Shown here: positions 1-7,413 of the stretch, in pieces | How positions within the stretch are numbered: the first letter of the stretch is position 1 | Layout of the letters: the number at the start of each line of letters is the position of its first letter | NCBI GenBank assembly: GCA_046542355.1 | Contig: JBKHBN010000045.1 | Span: 1-11,283 of the forward strand | Origin: UBA1672 sp046542355 | GTDB lineage: Bacteria; Pseudomonadota; Alphaproteobacteria; Micavibrionales; Micavibrionaceae | Reading direction: 5' to 3' | Length of the DNA stretch: 11,283 nucleotides | The notes under the pieces: generated by a model | Databases searched by the model: none | Told to the model about the DNA's origin: nothing | The model's input: only the letters and a program-made list of their open reading frames with translations | Program-made: the position numbers and the translations under genes

Positions 1-880
1 TCTATACCCTGAGGTGCTGCCTGCGCTTGGTGTTGAGATGTCTGAGCGCTGGATGGGCTTTTTGGTGCGATTGCGGCGCTGGGCGATGCGAAACTGCCAT
101 AAAGTCATTGTTAATGGTCGCTGTATGGCACGATATCTTACTTATGAGGGCGGGGTTGATGCCTGTAAGGTGGCGATGATTCCTAATTGGCCGGATCTGG
201 GGTTGATTGATCCCGAGGTTGTGCAGGACGATCGCAGCGGGGCTTGTATTATTCCTGAGGATATAAAGCCTGCCCGCCCGTTTGATAAGCAGCTTAAGAC
301 CAAGCCGCGTTTTCGCGTGCTTTATGCCGGTTCAATTGGGCTTTTACATCCTATGGATAGTATTATCGAGGCTGCGCTGATTTTTGAGCGGGAGAAAAGT
401 GATATTGAATTTGTTTTTGTTGGAGACGGGCCGCGACACGAGGCTTTGGCCAAATTGCGGGCTGAGCACGGGCTGGATAATATTCGTTTTATTCCCTACC
501 AGCCAGCCAGTCAATTACGTGAAGTTATGGAGAGCGGAGATGTTCATCTTATTTCTATAAAGGAGGAGGCCGCAGGGTTTAGTGTGCCCAGTAAGCTGTA
601 TTCTGCGCTTGCGGTGGCGCGGCCTTGCGTGTTTATAGGGCCTGAGCAATGCGAAAGTGGGAAAGTGATTCGCGATTTTGGAACAGGTGTGGTTGTTCCT
701 CCCGGGGATAGCAAGATGCTGGTTGAAGCAATCCGGGCTTTTCGCGAAAATGGTGAAACCTGGTTTGGAGCGCATAACGGGGCGTTGAAGGCGCGTGAGA
801 TTTATACGCCTTATAATTCTATTGATGCATGGATCGAGCGTGCCTGGGATCTGGTGCGTAATGATTTGGAAATAAATTAA
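1..880 (+). CDS. Glycosyltransferase family 4 (WbuB/WcaI-like), 5' end cut by window edge
   Basis: This enzyme is expected to transfer a sugar from a nucleotide donor onto a lipid-linked or growing glycan at the cytoplasmic face of the inner membrane. The frame is open from base 2 and the first visible residues (LYPEVLPALGVE) match the interior of GT4 N-terminal domains, so the true start is outside the window and the GTG at 14 is not it. About 292 residues are visible. The C-terminal GT-B nucleotide-binding domain is clear: VLYAGSIG near visible residues 106-113, FVFVGDGP near 137-144, and VPSKLYSALAVARP near 195-208, the SKL form of the donor-binding motif seen in WcaI/WbuB-type enzymes in place of the classical EX7E second glutamate. 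The stop lies 15 nt before the Wzz-like gene, so the two are probably one transcript. The exact sugar and linkage cannot be told from sequence. Confidence 0.88.
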   Translation, partial: LYPEVLPALGVEMSERWMGFLVRLRRWAMRNCHKVIVNGRCMARYLTYEGGVDACKVAMIPNWPDLGLIDPEVVQDDRSGACIIPEDIKPARPFDKQLKTKPRFRVLYAGSIGLLHPMDSIIEAALIFEREKSDIEFVFVGDGPRHEALAKLRAEHGLDNIRFIPYQPASQLREVMESGDVHLISIKEEAAGFSVPSKLYSALAVARPCVFIGPEQCESGKVIRDFGTGVVVPPGDSKMLVEAIRAFRENGETWFGAHNGALKAREIYTPYNSIDAWIERAWDLVRNDLEIN

Positions 881-895
881 GTTTTAGGAGGTGGT

Positions 896-1804
896 ATGGC
901 TTTAGATGATGTTGAGCAGCATTGCGCGGAAAAGGATCGTGTTTCCGATGCGCGTCATCAATATACTGTAATTGCCGAAAAGTCGCTATTTGATGTGTTG
1001 CGGGAGATATGGCAAGCGAAGTTCCTCGTCCTTGTATTTGTCTTTGTGGCACTTTGTCTGGCATATGTTTTTATAGCGCTGAGCGTTCCTCACTACAGAG
1101 CCGAAATGGTTCTGGCGCCAGCTTATTCGCTTGAATTTTATGCGGATGAGCGGGCAGGCCATATGGATGCTGTGCGCTCGCCTCAATATACAGGAAAAAC
1201 ACCCAATGATCCTTTTATGGTCTTTGAGGCCTTGTATAATGGGCCGTCTGTTGCCTCTTCTTTAATGCGAGATGATGCCTTGTTGGAGCGGTTGCGTGAT
1301 GAGCGTTCTTTTATGTTTTCTAAAAAGTACGGGGCGTGGAGTGTACAAATATTGTCCCAATATTTATCACGACGCGTACGACTGGAACCATTAAGCGGAA
1401 CTTTGTCTTCTTTGCGCCGTATGTCTTATAGCCATCCGGACCCGGATGTTGCTATGTCGTTTTTAAAGCGTCTTCATCAGATTACCGATCAGATGATTCG
1501 CCTGCGTATTCTTGTGCAGACCAATGATCGTATTTCTTATATTAGAGGGGCTTTGGATGAGGCTGTAAATCCAGATCATCGGCGGTCGCTTACGGATGTA
1601 CTTATGGAGCAAGAGCGTATAAAGATGATGGTTTCTTCTGACCAGCCGTACGCGGCCTCTATTGTAGAGCCAGCCTATGTTTTGCCGCGTACCTCATGGC
1701 CTGATCCTTTTGTTGTCTATCCTGTATTTCTTTTTGTCGGTCTGTTAATTGGCTACATAGTTGCAATATTTTTTAGGCATAGAGCCGTGCAAAAAAGGGG
1801 GTAA
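896..1804 (+). CDS. Wzz/PCP-type polysaccharide chain-length determinant protein
   Basis: This is probably an inner-membrane polysaccharide co-polymerase that sets the chain length of an O-antigen or exopolysaccharide. The 302-residue product has the family's layout: a short cytoplasmic N-terminus with a pre-membrane segment (SLFDVLREIWQAK, about 30-42), a first membrane helix at about 43-64, a long periplasmic domain, and a second membrane helix at about 272-293 ending in a basic tail (RHRAVQKRG). The proline-rich stretch PAYVLPRTSWPDP (259-271) just before helix 2 fits the conserved proline motif of Wzz proteins. The C-terminus is short and has no Walker motifs, so there is no fused tyrosine kinase. 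A strong Shine-Dalgarno (TAGGAGG, 885-891) lies 4 nt before the ATG and supports this start. It follows the GT4 gene by 15 nt. The polysaccharide it controls is not identifiable. Confidence 0.85.
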   Translation: MALDDVEQHCAEKDRVSDARHQYTVIAEKSLFDVLREIWQAKFLVLVFVFVALCLAYVFIALSVPHYRAEMVLAPAYSLEFYADERAGHMDAVRSPQYTGKTPNDPFMVFEALYNGPSVASSLMRDDALLERLRDERSFMFSKKYGAWSVQILSQYLSRRVRLEPLSGTLSSLRRMSYSHPDPDVAMSFLKRLHQITDQMIRLRILVQTNDRISYIRGALDEAVNPDHRRSLTDVLMEQERIKMMVSSDQPYAASIVEPAYVLPRTSWPDPFVVYPVFLFVGLLIGYIVAIFFRHRAVQKRG

Positions 1805-2315
1805 TTCCGAATAAAAACAGACATATTCTGGCTTGTCATTAGATAATAAGTGTTATCTTTAACTTGTCTTTCATGTCTTCTCAATTTGTATAAATTTTTG
1901 ATATGAGGTGTAATTAAGTTAAGTTTATTAATTATATTTCAGTATGTTATGGTGCTTTTGTCTATTTATAGCTAATTTTTTGCAAAGTGTTTCAGTAAGA
2001 AGAACAAAATTTACTCCTTTTTGTAATATATGTAAAACCATAGGGGATGTGCTGGAGTAATTTTAGGACATTATATCTATTTTCGAGCTTTTTGCTGCCG
2101 TCGAATTTTTTTATATTTGTTTCTTTCATGTACGTTTTATTTAAGGGTGAGATGATTTTTTGTAAGAGAGAAATATTGTGTTTTTTTAATACAATTTTTT
2201 TAATCGGGCAAGATAGGTTGTTTTCTTGTCTATATTATGAAAGATCAATTTTTATCTTGGTTTTGTCGTTTTGAGCTTTGAAATAGGAAAAGTTAGTGGG
2301 GTTAGAGTATCTGTC
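1805..2315. other. AT-rich intergenic region, about 500 bp, no supportable gene
   Basis: This stretch is far more AT-rich than the genes to its left (hand count of 1861-1920: 15 G+C in 60). It has stop codons throughout most frames. The only open stretch (2047-2274) encodes a 75-residue, phenylalanine-rich product that reflects the T-rich DNA. It probably carries the promoter and 5' leader of the downstream glycosyltransferase gene, but because AT-rich DNA matches -10 boxes everywhere I do not name one. It may also be the remnant of a decayed or transferred gene. Confidence 0.6.
1841..1858 (+). terminator. Weak hairpin after the Wzz-like gene, possible terminator
   Basis: AGATAA and TTATCT form a 6-bp stem (7 with a G-U pair) starting 37 nt after the stop codon, followed by a TTTAACTT stretch. 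The stem has almost no G-C pairs, so intrinsic termination would be inefficient. It is the only candidate at the end of the GT4-Wzz unit. Confidence 0.25.
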
Positions 2316-3149
2316 ATGAAAGAAAATAAACTTCCTATAACTGTTTTAGTTATTACTAAAAATGAGGAAAGTCATTTAGAAAGATGTCTTGATTCTTTGT
2401 CAGCTTTTTCCGAAGTTATGGTCATTGATTCCTATAGTGAGGATTTGACCAAAAATATAGCCAAAAATAATAATTTTAAAGTTGTAGATTTTTTCTGGAA
2501 TAATTCCTATCCTAAAAAAAGACAGTGGTGTTTAGATACTATTAATATTGGCCATGATTGGGTTTTATGGATTGATGCAGATGAAGTTGTGACAGCAGGT
2601 TTTATTGAAGAATTGACTTTTATAACTAAAATTAACCAACCGTATTGTGGGTATTTTATTAGCTCAAGCTATATTTGGAATGGAAGAACTCTAAGGTATG
2701 GCTTTAAAAACAATAAGCTTTCTTTTTATAATAGATCTATGATTGTTTTTCCTGTTGTAGATGATCTTGACCTCGAGGGGATGGGGGAGGTTGAAGGGCA
2801 CTATCAACCGGTTAAAGTGGATAAATATGTTGATAAGAAAATTGGCCAGATCAAGAGCCGAATTTTGCACTATGCTGGTGAAGATAGGCATAGGTGGGTT
2901 GAGCGCCATAAGAATTATGCGCGCTGGGAGGCGGGGATGATCAAGCGCGATGCTTATCCGAAAGACCCGGTTTTCTGGCGGCAATGGCTGAAAAGTCTTA
3001 TGCGGCGCAGTGTCTTTAAACCCTGGGCTATGTTCTTTTATTCCTATGTTTTTAGGCTTGGATTTCTTGACGGGAGTGCTGGTTTCGACTTTGCCTTAAG
3101 TCGTAAATTTTACTGTGATCTGGTGTTAAAGGAACTTAGATCTCTTTAG
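2316..3149 (+). CDS. Glycosyltransferase family 2, WaaE/KdtX-like
   Basis: This GT-A fold enzyme probably adds a sugar to a lipopolysaccharide core or surface glycan on the cytoplasmic side. From the ATG at 2316 (277 residues) it opens with ITVLVITKNEESHLERCLDS (8-27), the standard GT2 N-terminus, followed by VIDSYSEDLT (36-45), YPKKRQW (65-71) and the metal-binding DADE (87-90). The C-terminal end, with KPWAMFFYSYVFRLGFLDG, matches the helical tail of WaaE/KdtX-type proteins. An in-frame TTG at 2271 would add 15 residues, but they precede the conserved domain and no ribosome binding site supports them. The ATG also has only a weak one (GTGGGG, 2296-2301). Base composition changes inside the gene: lines up to about 2760 have roughly 20-35% G+C by hand count, while much of the 3' part is 50-55%. 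It converges on the next gene with 13 nt between stop codons. Confidence 0.85.
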   Translation: MKENKLPITVLVITKNEESHLERCLDSLSAFSEVMVIDSYSEDLTKNIAKNNNFKVVDFFWNNSYPKKRQWCLDTINIGHDWVLWIDADEVVTAGFIEELTFITKINQPYCGYFISSSYIWNGRTLRYGFKNNKLSFYNRSMIVFPVVDDLDLEGMGEVEGHYQPVKVDKYVDKKIGQIKSRILHYAGEDRHRWVERHKNYARWEAGMIKRDAYPKDPVFWRQWLKSLMRRSVFKPWAMFFYSYVFRLGFLDGSAGFDFALSRKFYCDLVLKELRSL

Positions 3150-3162
3150 TGTTTTTATCTTT

Positions 3163-4017
3163 TTAATTTGATCGTGTTAACTGTTTTTCTGCGGTTTTTA
3201 TAAGATAGTAGAGCCTTGGAAAAAGGGTTTTTAATTCCCATGCTATGGTTTGAGTGAACAATATGCCAAGATTTTGAGCAGGGTTTACTATCTCTAGTAT
3301 TTCACGGATGATGTATTGTTCTTTGCGGCCGATCCATGCGTTTTTTTGTGATATTCCGCCGGCTTCAAATATACAAACAGGTTTTGCTATATGTTTTATC
3401 TTGTCGGTTTTACTTAGAAAACGGGCAGTAAAATCATAATCAGAGGCTATTTTATAACGTAAACTGTAGCGCAGGCGTGAGTCTCGTACAAGATGGCGGC
3501 GGTAGAGCATGGCTTGATGGTGCGTGAACATACCCCAAGCGATTTTTGTGTGCGGTTTTGCCGGTTTAGCAGCTGGTTTTGCGCTGATTTTGGTTTCTTC
3601 ATATGCTCCGCCATAGATGAAATCTGGTTTGTTTTTGCATGCGTTTGCCAGTGTTTGCAAAGTGGTGGTGCTTGCCAGGCGGTCACCGGCATTCAGGAAG
3701 AGCAGGTAATGTCCTTTGGCTATTTCTATTCCTTTATTCATAGCGTCATATAAGCCATCGTCTTTTTCTGAAATGAAGCGAAACGGATTTTGGTGTGTAC
3801 GTGTTTTTGTGCGTTGCTGGCGTAGAAATTCGAGCGTTTCATCATGAGACTGGCCGTCAATTACAATCCATTCATAATCTTTAAATGTCTGGTTTTCAAT
3901 GGATTTTGAGGTTTTTTTCAGGCTTTTATAATTGTTTAGTGTAATGGTGATTATACTAAACACCGGGAAGTGTTTTGTGTCGTAGAGCGAGCTTTTATTT
4001 ATTGTTTTTTTGGTCAT
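3163..4017 (-). CDS. Glycosyltransferase family 2 (WfgS/WcaE-like)
   Basis: This 284-residue cytoplasmic GT-A enzyme is expected to transfer a sugar during assembly of a surface polysaccharide. Family motifs appear in order: FSIITITLNN (20-29), EWIVIDGQSHDET (49-61), the SEKDDGLYDAMNKG block (83-96) diagnostic of this GT2 subgroup, LFLNAGD (106-112, the metal-binding position), HHQAM (166-170) and ASDYDF (191-196) in the acceptor half. The length is normal for the subgroup. The ATG at 4017 is the only usable start: upstream in-frame codons run into a TGA. No clear Shine-Dalgarno precedes it; because the start lies 15 nt after the stop of the SLBB export gene on the same strand, translation may depend on the upstream gene. 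Lysine/alanine/proline-rich residues 146-158 form a low-complexity linker. Donor and acceptor are unknown. Confidence 0.87.
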   Translation of the reverse strand: MTKKTINKSSLYDTKHFPVFSIITITLNNYKSLKKTSKSIENQTFKDYEWIVIDGQSHDETLEFLRQQRTKTRTHQNPFRFISEKDDGLYDAMNKGIEIAKGHYLLFLNAGDRLASTTTLQTLANACKNKPDFIYGGAYEETKISAKPAAKPAKPHTKIAWGMFTHHQAMLYRRHLVRDSRLRYSLRYKIASDYDFTARFLSKTDKIKHIAKPVCIFEAGGISQKNAWIGRKEQYIIREILEIVNPAQNLGILFTQTIAWELKTLFPRLYYLIKTAEKQLTRSN

Positions 4018-4032
4018 GGATCATATCAAGCA

Positions 4033-6561
4033 TTAATCGCGTATATCGTCAATAAATACTGCTGTTACAGCTAGATTACTCAGGATTTGGGCAACTTCTC
4101 TGGCGCCTTCTATAAAGCTGAAGGGTTCGGGGTCGCGTGGTACGATTATGGTGGATCCGGGAGGGATGAAGACTGGCTTATGGTTCCATGCATTGACCTG
4201 TAGCGGCTCAGCGCGGCCATTGGGGTATAAGAGGAAAGTGCGGTTCTTGTCTGCGTGAAATGTGAAGTTTCCGGCTTCATGGATGTAGTCTAGTGGCTCT
4301 TTTTCTGCGATAAATTGTTGACTGGATGGCGAGAGAACCTCTCCGGCAACGCGTACGCTTAAGGGGCGCTTGGGGATGTGGAGGTGGTCTTTATCTTCCA
4401 GTAATATGTCCAGCTCGGGCTTTGCAGACAGGATGTTTGGGTCGGATTCAACTGTAATTCTCCCGATTGCGCGGGCGTTTTTGAGTTCCAGAGCCAATGA
4501 ACGCACCATATCGATTCGTTGGGTGTTTGGCTGTTTTTTGTTATTTTCGATCACGTTTGCGAGCGAGCGTTGCATATTATTTGCTGCTTTGCGGAATCTG
4601 CGTTCCTCAGAGCGGCGTTCGGACTCGCGTGAGAATATGGCACCGGCGGGGTAGGCGTGCTCTGTAAGGCCTCCTGCGCGCTTTATCAGGGCGTGCAGGC
4701 TGTCGCCGGGCATTAGTCCGTATTCTCCCGGGTTGTGAACTTCTCCGCTGATTTGTACGGTTTGCTGGATTGTTGTTCTGTTTTTACGGTTTATTCTTAT
4801 GCTGTCTCCTGCAGAAATGCGGTGGTTTTTCCCTGATACGGTGTTTATGCCGATGATCATTCTTTGTGTTTTGGTCTGTGCCCCTTTGCTTTGGCTAAAC
4901 TTTTCCGTATTTGTGTTTATTGATGTAATCTCAATTGACTCTTTATTTGCATCTAGCGTTAAACCACCGGCAGCTGCCAGAAGATTTTCAAGGGTAATTC
5001 CTTGAGCAACGGGGTAATATCCTGGGTGTCTTACAGCGCCGCGTACGTGCACAGAATGCTCTTTTAGGTATTTTTTTTCAGCATTCTTATTTTTTATTTC
5101 TCTGGTTTTTTCTTGGTCATTAATTTTGCTATTTTCGATTTCTTTTGTATTGTAAGTGTATGTATCTGAAAGTGTTGATATATATTGGTTTGAGTACAAT
5201 ATTATGATGTCACTATCAGCAAGATTTATGTCGTATTCTTTTTTCAATACAGAACGAACCGGAAAGCTGATATACGTGCTTGATAATTGCTCTTTGTCCC
5301 ATCTTTTTATTGTCCCGAGCAAGGGATATGTATCAGCGTTTAATATGTGCGGTGAGTCCAGTAATTTCGAGAGCGTTTTATTGTCCGAGAGATCGTATAA
5401 TCCCGGGCGGAGTGTTTGGCCTTTGAGTTCGATTGTTCCTTTGCGGTGTGTTTGGCCGCTTAAAACGCTTAGAATCGATCCGTCGGTGAATAGCGGGGTT
5501 GTTTTGTTTTGTATTTTGCTTACATTTTCCTGACCGTTTGAACCAGGTGATATGTGTATGAAGCGGCTTTGACCGGGGAGCAGTTCGCCTCCGGCCAGTG
5601 TAAGCGTTTCTTTCAGGCTGAGTTTTTCGGCGGTTTGAGGGGTGTTTGCTTTTAATTCATAAATTCCCGGGCGTTTTACGGCGCCTTCTATGGCCATTGA
5701 AGGGCCGATAGGAGGGATGATCAGTCTGTCACCGTCTTTTAATGTCAGGTCGCTGGCTGGGGCGTTGTTTAGAAGCAATGTGTAAAGGTCAATTGTGGTG
5801 CTGCGTCCGGCGCGAATGCGTTTGATCTGGCGCAAGGAGCCATCTTTACTTATGCCTTGCGCAGTGTTTAGGGCATCAATGATATTGCTGAGGGCGCTTA
5901 GTGTTGCTTTTCCGGGGCTGTTGACATGTCCGATAATCAATACGTTAATTTGCCGGACATTGGCCAGTGAAACGTAGCTTTTTATGTTCGGCCTGCCGGA
6001 GAGGTGATGTGTCAGGGATGTTTGTATATCGTTTAATGTTCTTCCTGCGGCGGGGATTGGGGGGAGATCCCTTATAATAATGTAGCCGCGAGAGTCGACC
6101 TTATATGTATTGTGTTCAGTTCTTTGGCCGGTAAAGGTGATGAGTAGCTCGTCACCTGTGCCAAGGGTGAAGTCATCTCCTAAAGCGCCGATGGGCTGAT
6201 TTTGGGTGTTTGCGCTGTTCGGGTTATTAAAGCCAAAGATAGAGTAGCCGAATTGTTCTGGCTTTTCTGTGCCTGTTATACGCTCGGCGTACATTTTCTC
6301 TATTGTTGAAAGTGTGGCGGTTTTTGGGCGGAAACTGTTTACAGGCTTTGGTTCTTTTATAGTATCTGAGTGACCTGATTGCGGCGCAGCGTGGTTTGGC
6401 ACGTTATGGTCGCTATATATATGGTTGTTGTATAAAAGCTCTGATGTTTCCTGTTGTGGGTGATTTTGCGCCTGAGCGGGGGGTGGCAGCACTATGAGAC
6501 CCCATATGCAGGTTAGCAGGTGGGCTATGAAGATAAAGGATAAGCGCAGGTTTGTTGTCAT
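4033..6561 (-). CDS. Outer-membrane polysaccharide export protein (OPX) with multiple SLBB domains
   Basis: This Wza-related protein probably forms the periplasmic/outer-membrane export channel for the polysaccharide made by the neighbouring enzymes. From the ATG at 6561 it has 842 residues. Residues 1-31 form a signal peptide (MTTNLR, hydrophobic core, PPPAQA), with cleavage predicted after AQA. LLTC in the hydrophobic core is a poor lipobox, so a lipoprotein is unlikely. A polysaccharide-export (Poly_export) domain lies at about 125-205, followed by SLBB-like repeats starting near 204 (VLIIGHVNSPG), 288 (AIEGAVKRPG), 375 (IELKGQTLRPG), 503 (VHVRGAVRHPG), 601 (VQISGEVHNPG) and 733 (VRVAGEVLSPS). 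An Arg/Glu-rich segment sits at 644-662. The C-terminus (FIEGAREVAQILSNLAV) is typical of long SLBB proteins. A TTG at 6681 would add 40 residues before the signal peptide and is less likely. It is longer than Wza (about 380) because of extra SLBB copies. Confidence 0.88.
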   Translation of the reverse strand: MTTNLRLSFIFIAHLLTCIWGLIVLPPPAQAQNHPQQETSELLYNNHIYSDHNVPNHAAPQSGHSDTIKEPKPVNSFRPKTATLSTIEKMYAERITGTEKPEQFGYSIFGFNNPNSANTQNQPIGALGDDFTLGTGDELLITFTGQRTEHNTYKVDSRGYIIIRDLPPIPAAGRTLNDIQTSLTHHLSGRPNIKSYVSLANVRQINVLIIGHVNSPGKATLSALSNIIDALNTAQGISKDGSLRQIKRIRAGRSTTIDLYTLLLNNAPASDLTLKDGDRLIIPPIGPSMAIEGAVKRPGIYELKANTPQTAEKLSLKETLTLAGGELLPGQSRFIHISPGSNGQENVSKIQNKTTPLFTDGSILSVLSGQTHRKGTIELKGQTLRPGLYDLSDNKTLSKLLDSPHILNADTYPLLGTIKRWDKEQLSSTYISFPVRSVLKKEYDINLADSDIIILYSNQYISTLSDTYTYNTKEIENSKINDQEKTREIKNKNAEKKYLKEHSVHVRGAVRHPGYYPVAQGITLENLLAAAGGLTLDANKESIEITSINTNTEKFSQSKGAQTKTQRMIIGINTVSGKNHRISAGDSIRINRKNRTTIQQTVQISGEVHNPGEYGLMPGDSLHALIKRAGGLTEHAYPAGAIFSRESERRSEERRFRKAANNMQRSLANVIENNKKQPNTQRIDMVRSLALELKNARAIGRITVESDPNILSAKPELDILLEDKDHLHIPKRPLSVRVAGEVLSPSSQQFIAEKEPLDYIHEAGNFTFHADKNRTFLLYPNGRAEPLQVNAWNHKPVFIPPGSTIIVPRDPEPFSFIEGAREVAQILSNLAVTAVFIDDIRD

Positions 6562-6810
6562 TTTTAATCTGTATCTGGGGGTGTTTGTAGAGAAATCGTG
6601 CGAAGATATAAGTACAGTGGATTGTGTCGGCGTGTTGTGCTCTGAGTGTTCAGAAGGGCAATAGTACAATTTTTTATTCAACTTGTGAATGCTTATGTAA
6701 TTATTGCGGGTGTTGGTTGTCTTTATTCTTGATTTTGAAGCACCGTTTTAGATTTTTATATATTTCATGTCTCGAAAAGCACGGGGTTGTGCGTTTCTTG
6801 TCTTGTTTTG

Positions 6811-6870
6811 AAAAAAAATTAAAAAAAAGTTAAAAACTTGTTTGACACGAGATAGGGAAGTGGTTATAAC
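6811..6870 (+). promoter_or_regulatory. rrn promoter P1 with UP-like element
   Basis: TTGACA (6842-6847) and TATAAC (6865-6870) are separated by exactly 17 nt, a near-consensus sigma-70 promoter. Directly upstream, 6811-6836 is made of phased A-tracts (AAAAAAAATTAAAAAAAAG) that resemble a UP element contacted by the RNA polymerase alpha subunit. The -10 lies inside the 10-bp palindrome GGTTATAACC. A CGCC discriminator follows, the G+C-rich kind associated with stringent control. It points toward 16S, about 600 nt away. Confidence 0.75.
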
Positions 6871-6948
6871 CGCCAAACGTTCTGACGCACAGGGATGTGA
6901 CAGAGTGGCTAAACTGGAAATAAACTTGGTTTTATGACTGGTTTGCAA

Positions 6949-6966
6949 GCAGAGTAAATACTCTGC
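6949..6966 (+). repeat. Leader hairpin downstream of P1
   Basis: GCAGAGTA and TACTCTGC form a perfect inverted repeat with two bases between them, about 75 nt after the predicted P1 start. It would fold as a short hairpin in the P1 transcript only, since P2 starts further downstream. No poly-T tract follows, so it is not a terminator. Confidence 0.5.
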
Positions 6967-7010
6967 AGCTTCATAAAATAAAGCTTAGATTTGAAGCCTC
7001 TAAGACCTTG

Positions 7011-7080
7011 AAAAAAAATAAATTATTTTATTTTTCTTTAAGGTTTTTGATTGACATGCTGTGAAGCGATGTTTTATAGT
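7011..7080 (+). promoter_or_regulatory. rrn promoter P2 with A/T-rich upstream element
   Basis: A second TTGACA (7051-7056) is followed, after an 18-nt spacer, by TATAGT (7075-7080), five of six matching the -10 consensus. The 7011-7048 stretch directly upstream is almost pure A and T and is also a long imperfect inverted repeat (7002-7047), so it could act as a UP element. Tandem promoters about 210 bp apart are typical of rRNA operons. The spacer is one base longer than ideal, so P2 is probably weaker or more regulated than P1. Confidence 0.65.
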
Positions 7081-7098
7081 TCGTCAATCATAAAACAT
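7069..7098. promoter_or_regulatory. 9-bp inverted repeat overlapping P2 -10 and start region
   Basis: ATGTTTTAT (7069-7077) and ATAAAACAT (7090-7098) are perfect inverted copies 12 nt apart. The left arm covers the P2 -10 box and the pair is centred just before the predicted start (about 7087). The placement and spacing resemble an operator for a dimeric repressor; it could also be chance in AT-rich DNA. Confidence 0.4.
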
Positions 7099-7166
7099 TT
7101 GACCGTGTTAGATTGGTCTTTTTTGCGGCTCGATGCAAATGGAAGTTTGAGTGGAGCGGTGCAGGG

Positions 7167-7187
7167 TTCTTGTACATCGTAAATAGG
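7167..7187 (+). repeat. 21-nt repeat, leader copy (second copy at 9875-9895)
   Basis: The element begins TTCTT, has one variable base (G here, A in the spacer copy), and ends with the 15-mer TACATCGTAAATAGG, giving 20/21 identity to the copy in the 16S-23S spacer. Here it abuts the 5' arm of the pre-16S processing stem. Its position ahead of both 16S and 23S is what is expected of an antitermination or processing signal in the transcript, although it does not contain a recognisable boxA core. Confidence 0.7.
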
Positions 7188-7214
7188 AAAGAAGAGATAC
7201 GCAGGCAGCAGTGC
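7186..7214 (+). other. 5' arm of the pre-16S processing stem
   Basis: GGAAAGAAGAGATA (7186-7199) is perfectly complementary to TATCTCTTCTTTCC (9005-9018) downstream of 16S. After a mismatch and a G-U pair, pairing continues through AGCAGTGC (7207-7214) with GCACTGCT (8989-8996). Such stems bracketing 16S are the usual RNase III substrate in bacterial rRNA maturation. Confidence 0.8.
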
Positions 7215-7326
7215 CCGGTTGTTTATTTCGGTAATTAATCGGTTATCTTTGGATATAAAATGTATTGGATGCATTAATATAAAGGGAAGATACTGCAGTC
7301 ATACGTATCATACTACTATGACGCAC

Positions 7327-7346
7327 GTGACATATTTATATGTCAC
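7327..7346. repeat. Leader hairpin 1 (GTGAC family)
   Basis: GTGACATAT and ATATGTCAC form a perfect 9-bp inverted repeat separated by TT. It is related in sequence to the next hairpin: both begin CGTGAC and end GTCACA. It lies in the 16S leader between the processing stem and the mature 5' end. Confidence 0.7.
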
Positions 7347-7350
7347 AATC

Positions 7351-7372
7351 GTGACTTATTTCGGTAAGTCAC
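7351..7372. repeat. Leader hairpin 2 (GTGAC family, UUCG loop)
   Basis: GTGACTTA and TAAGTCAC form an 8-bp perfect stem, closed further by a T-G pair around a TTCG loop. It follows hairpin 1 after four bases and shares its GTGAC/GTCAC ends, so the two may derive from one duplicated palindrome. Confidence 0.7.
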
Positions 7373-7382
7373 AAAACAGCAA

Positions 7383-7400
7383 ATGTAATTTAAATTACAT
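7383..7400. repeat. Leader palindrome 3
   Basis: ATGTAATTTAAATTACAT is a perfect 18-bp palindrome without a spacer, 10 nt after hairpin 2. As RNA it would form a weak A-U stem; as DNA it could be a symmetric protein-binding site. Confidence 0.6.
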
Positions 7401-7413
7401 CGCTAAAACGCAG

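Noticed and set aside
2047..2274. 75-codon reading frame whose TGA overlaps a TTG start of the next frame (TTGA)
   Set aside because: The product is an F/L/I/S-rich string explained by T-rich DNA, with no recognisable domain. The downstream TTG has no ribosome binding site and precedes a better ATG at 2316.
6562..6681. 40-residue N-terminal extension of the export protein from a TTG
   Set aside because: It would bury the signal peptide internally and no Shine-Dalgarno is seen; the ATG at 6561 begins directly at a signal peptide.
7002..7047. Long AT-rich inverted repeat as an intrinsic terminator
   Set aside because: It has hardly any G-C pairs, lies between two promoters where no gene ends, and is better explained as an A/T-rich upstream promoter element.
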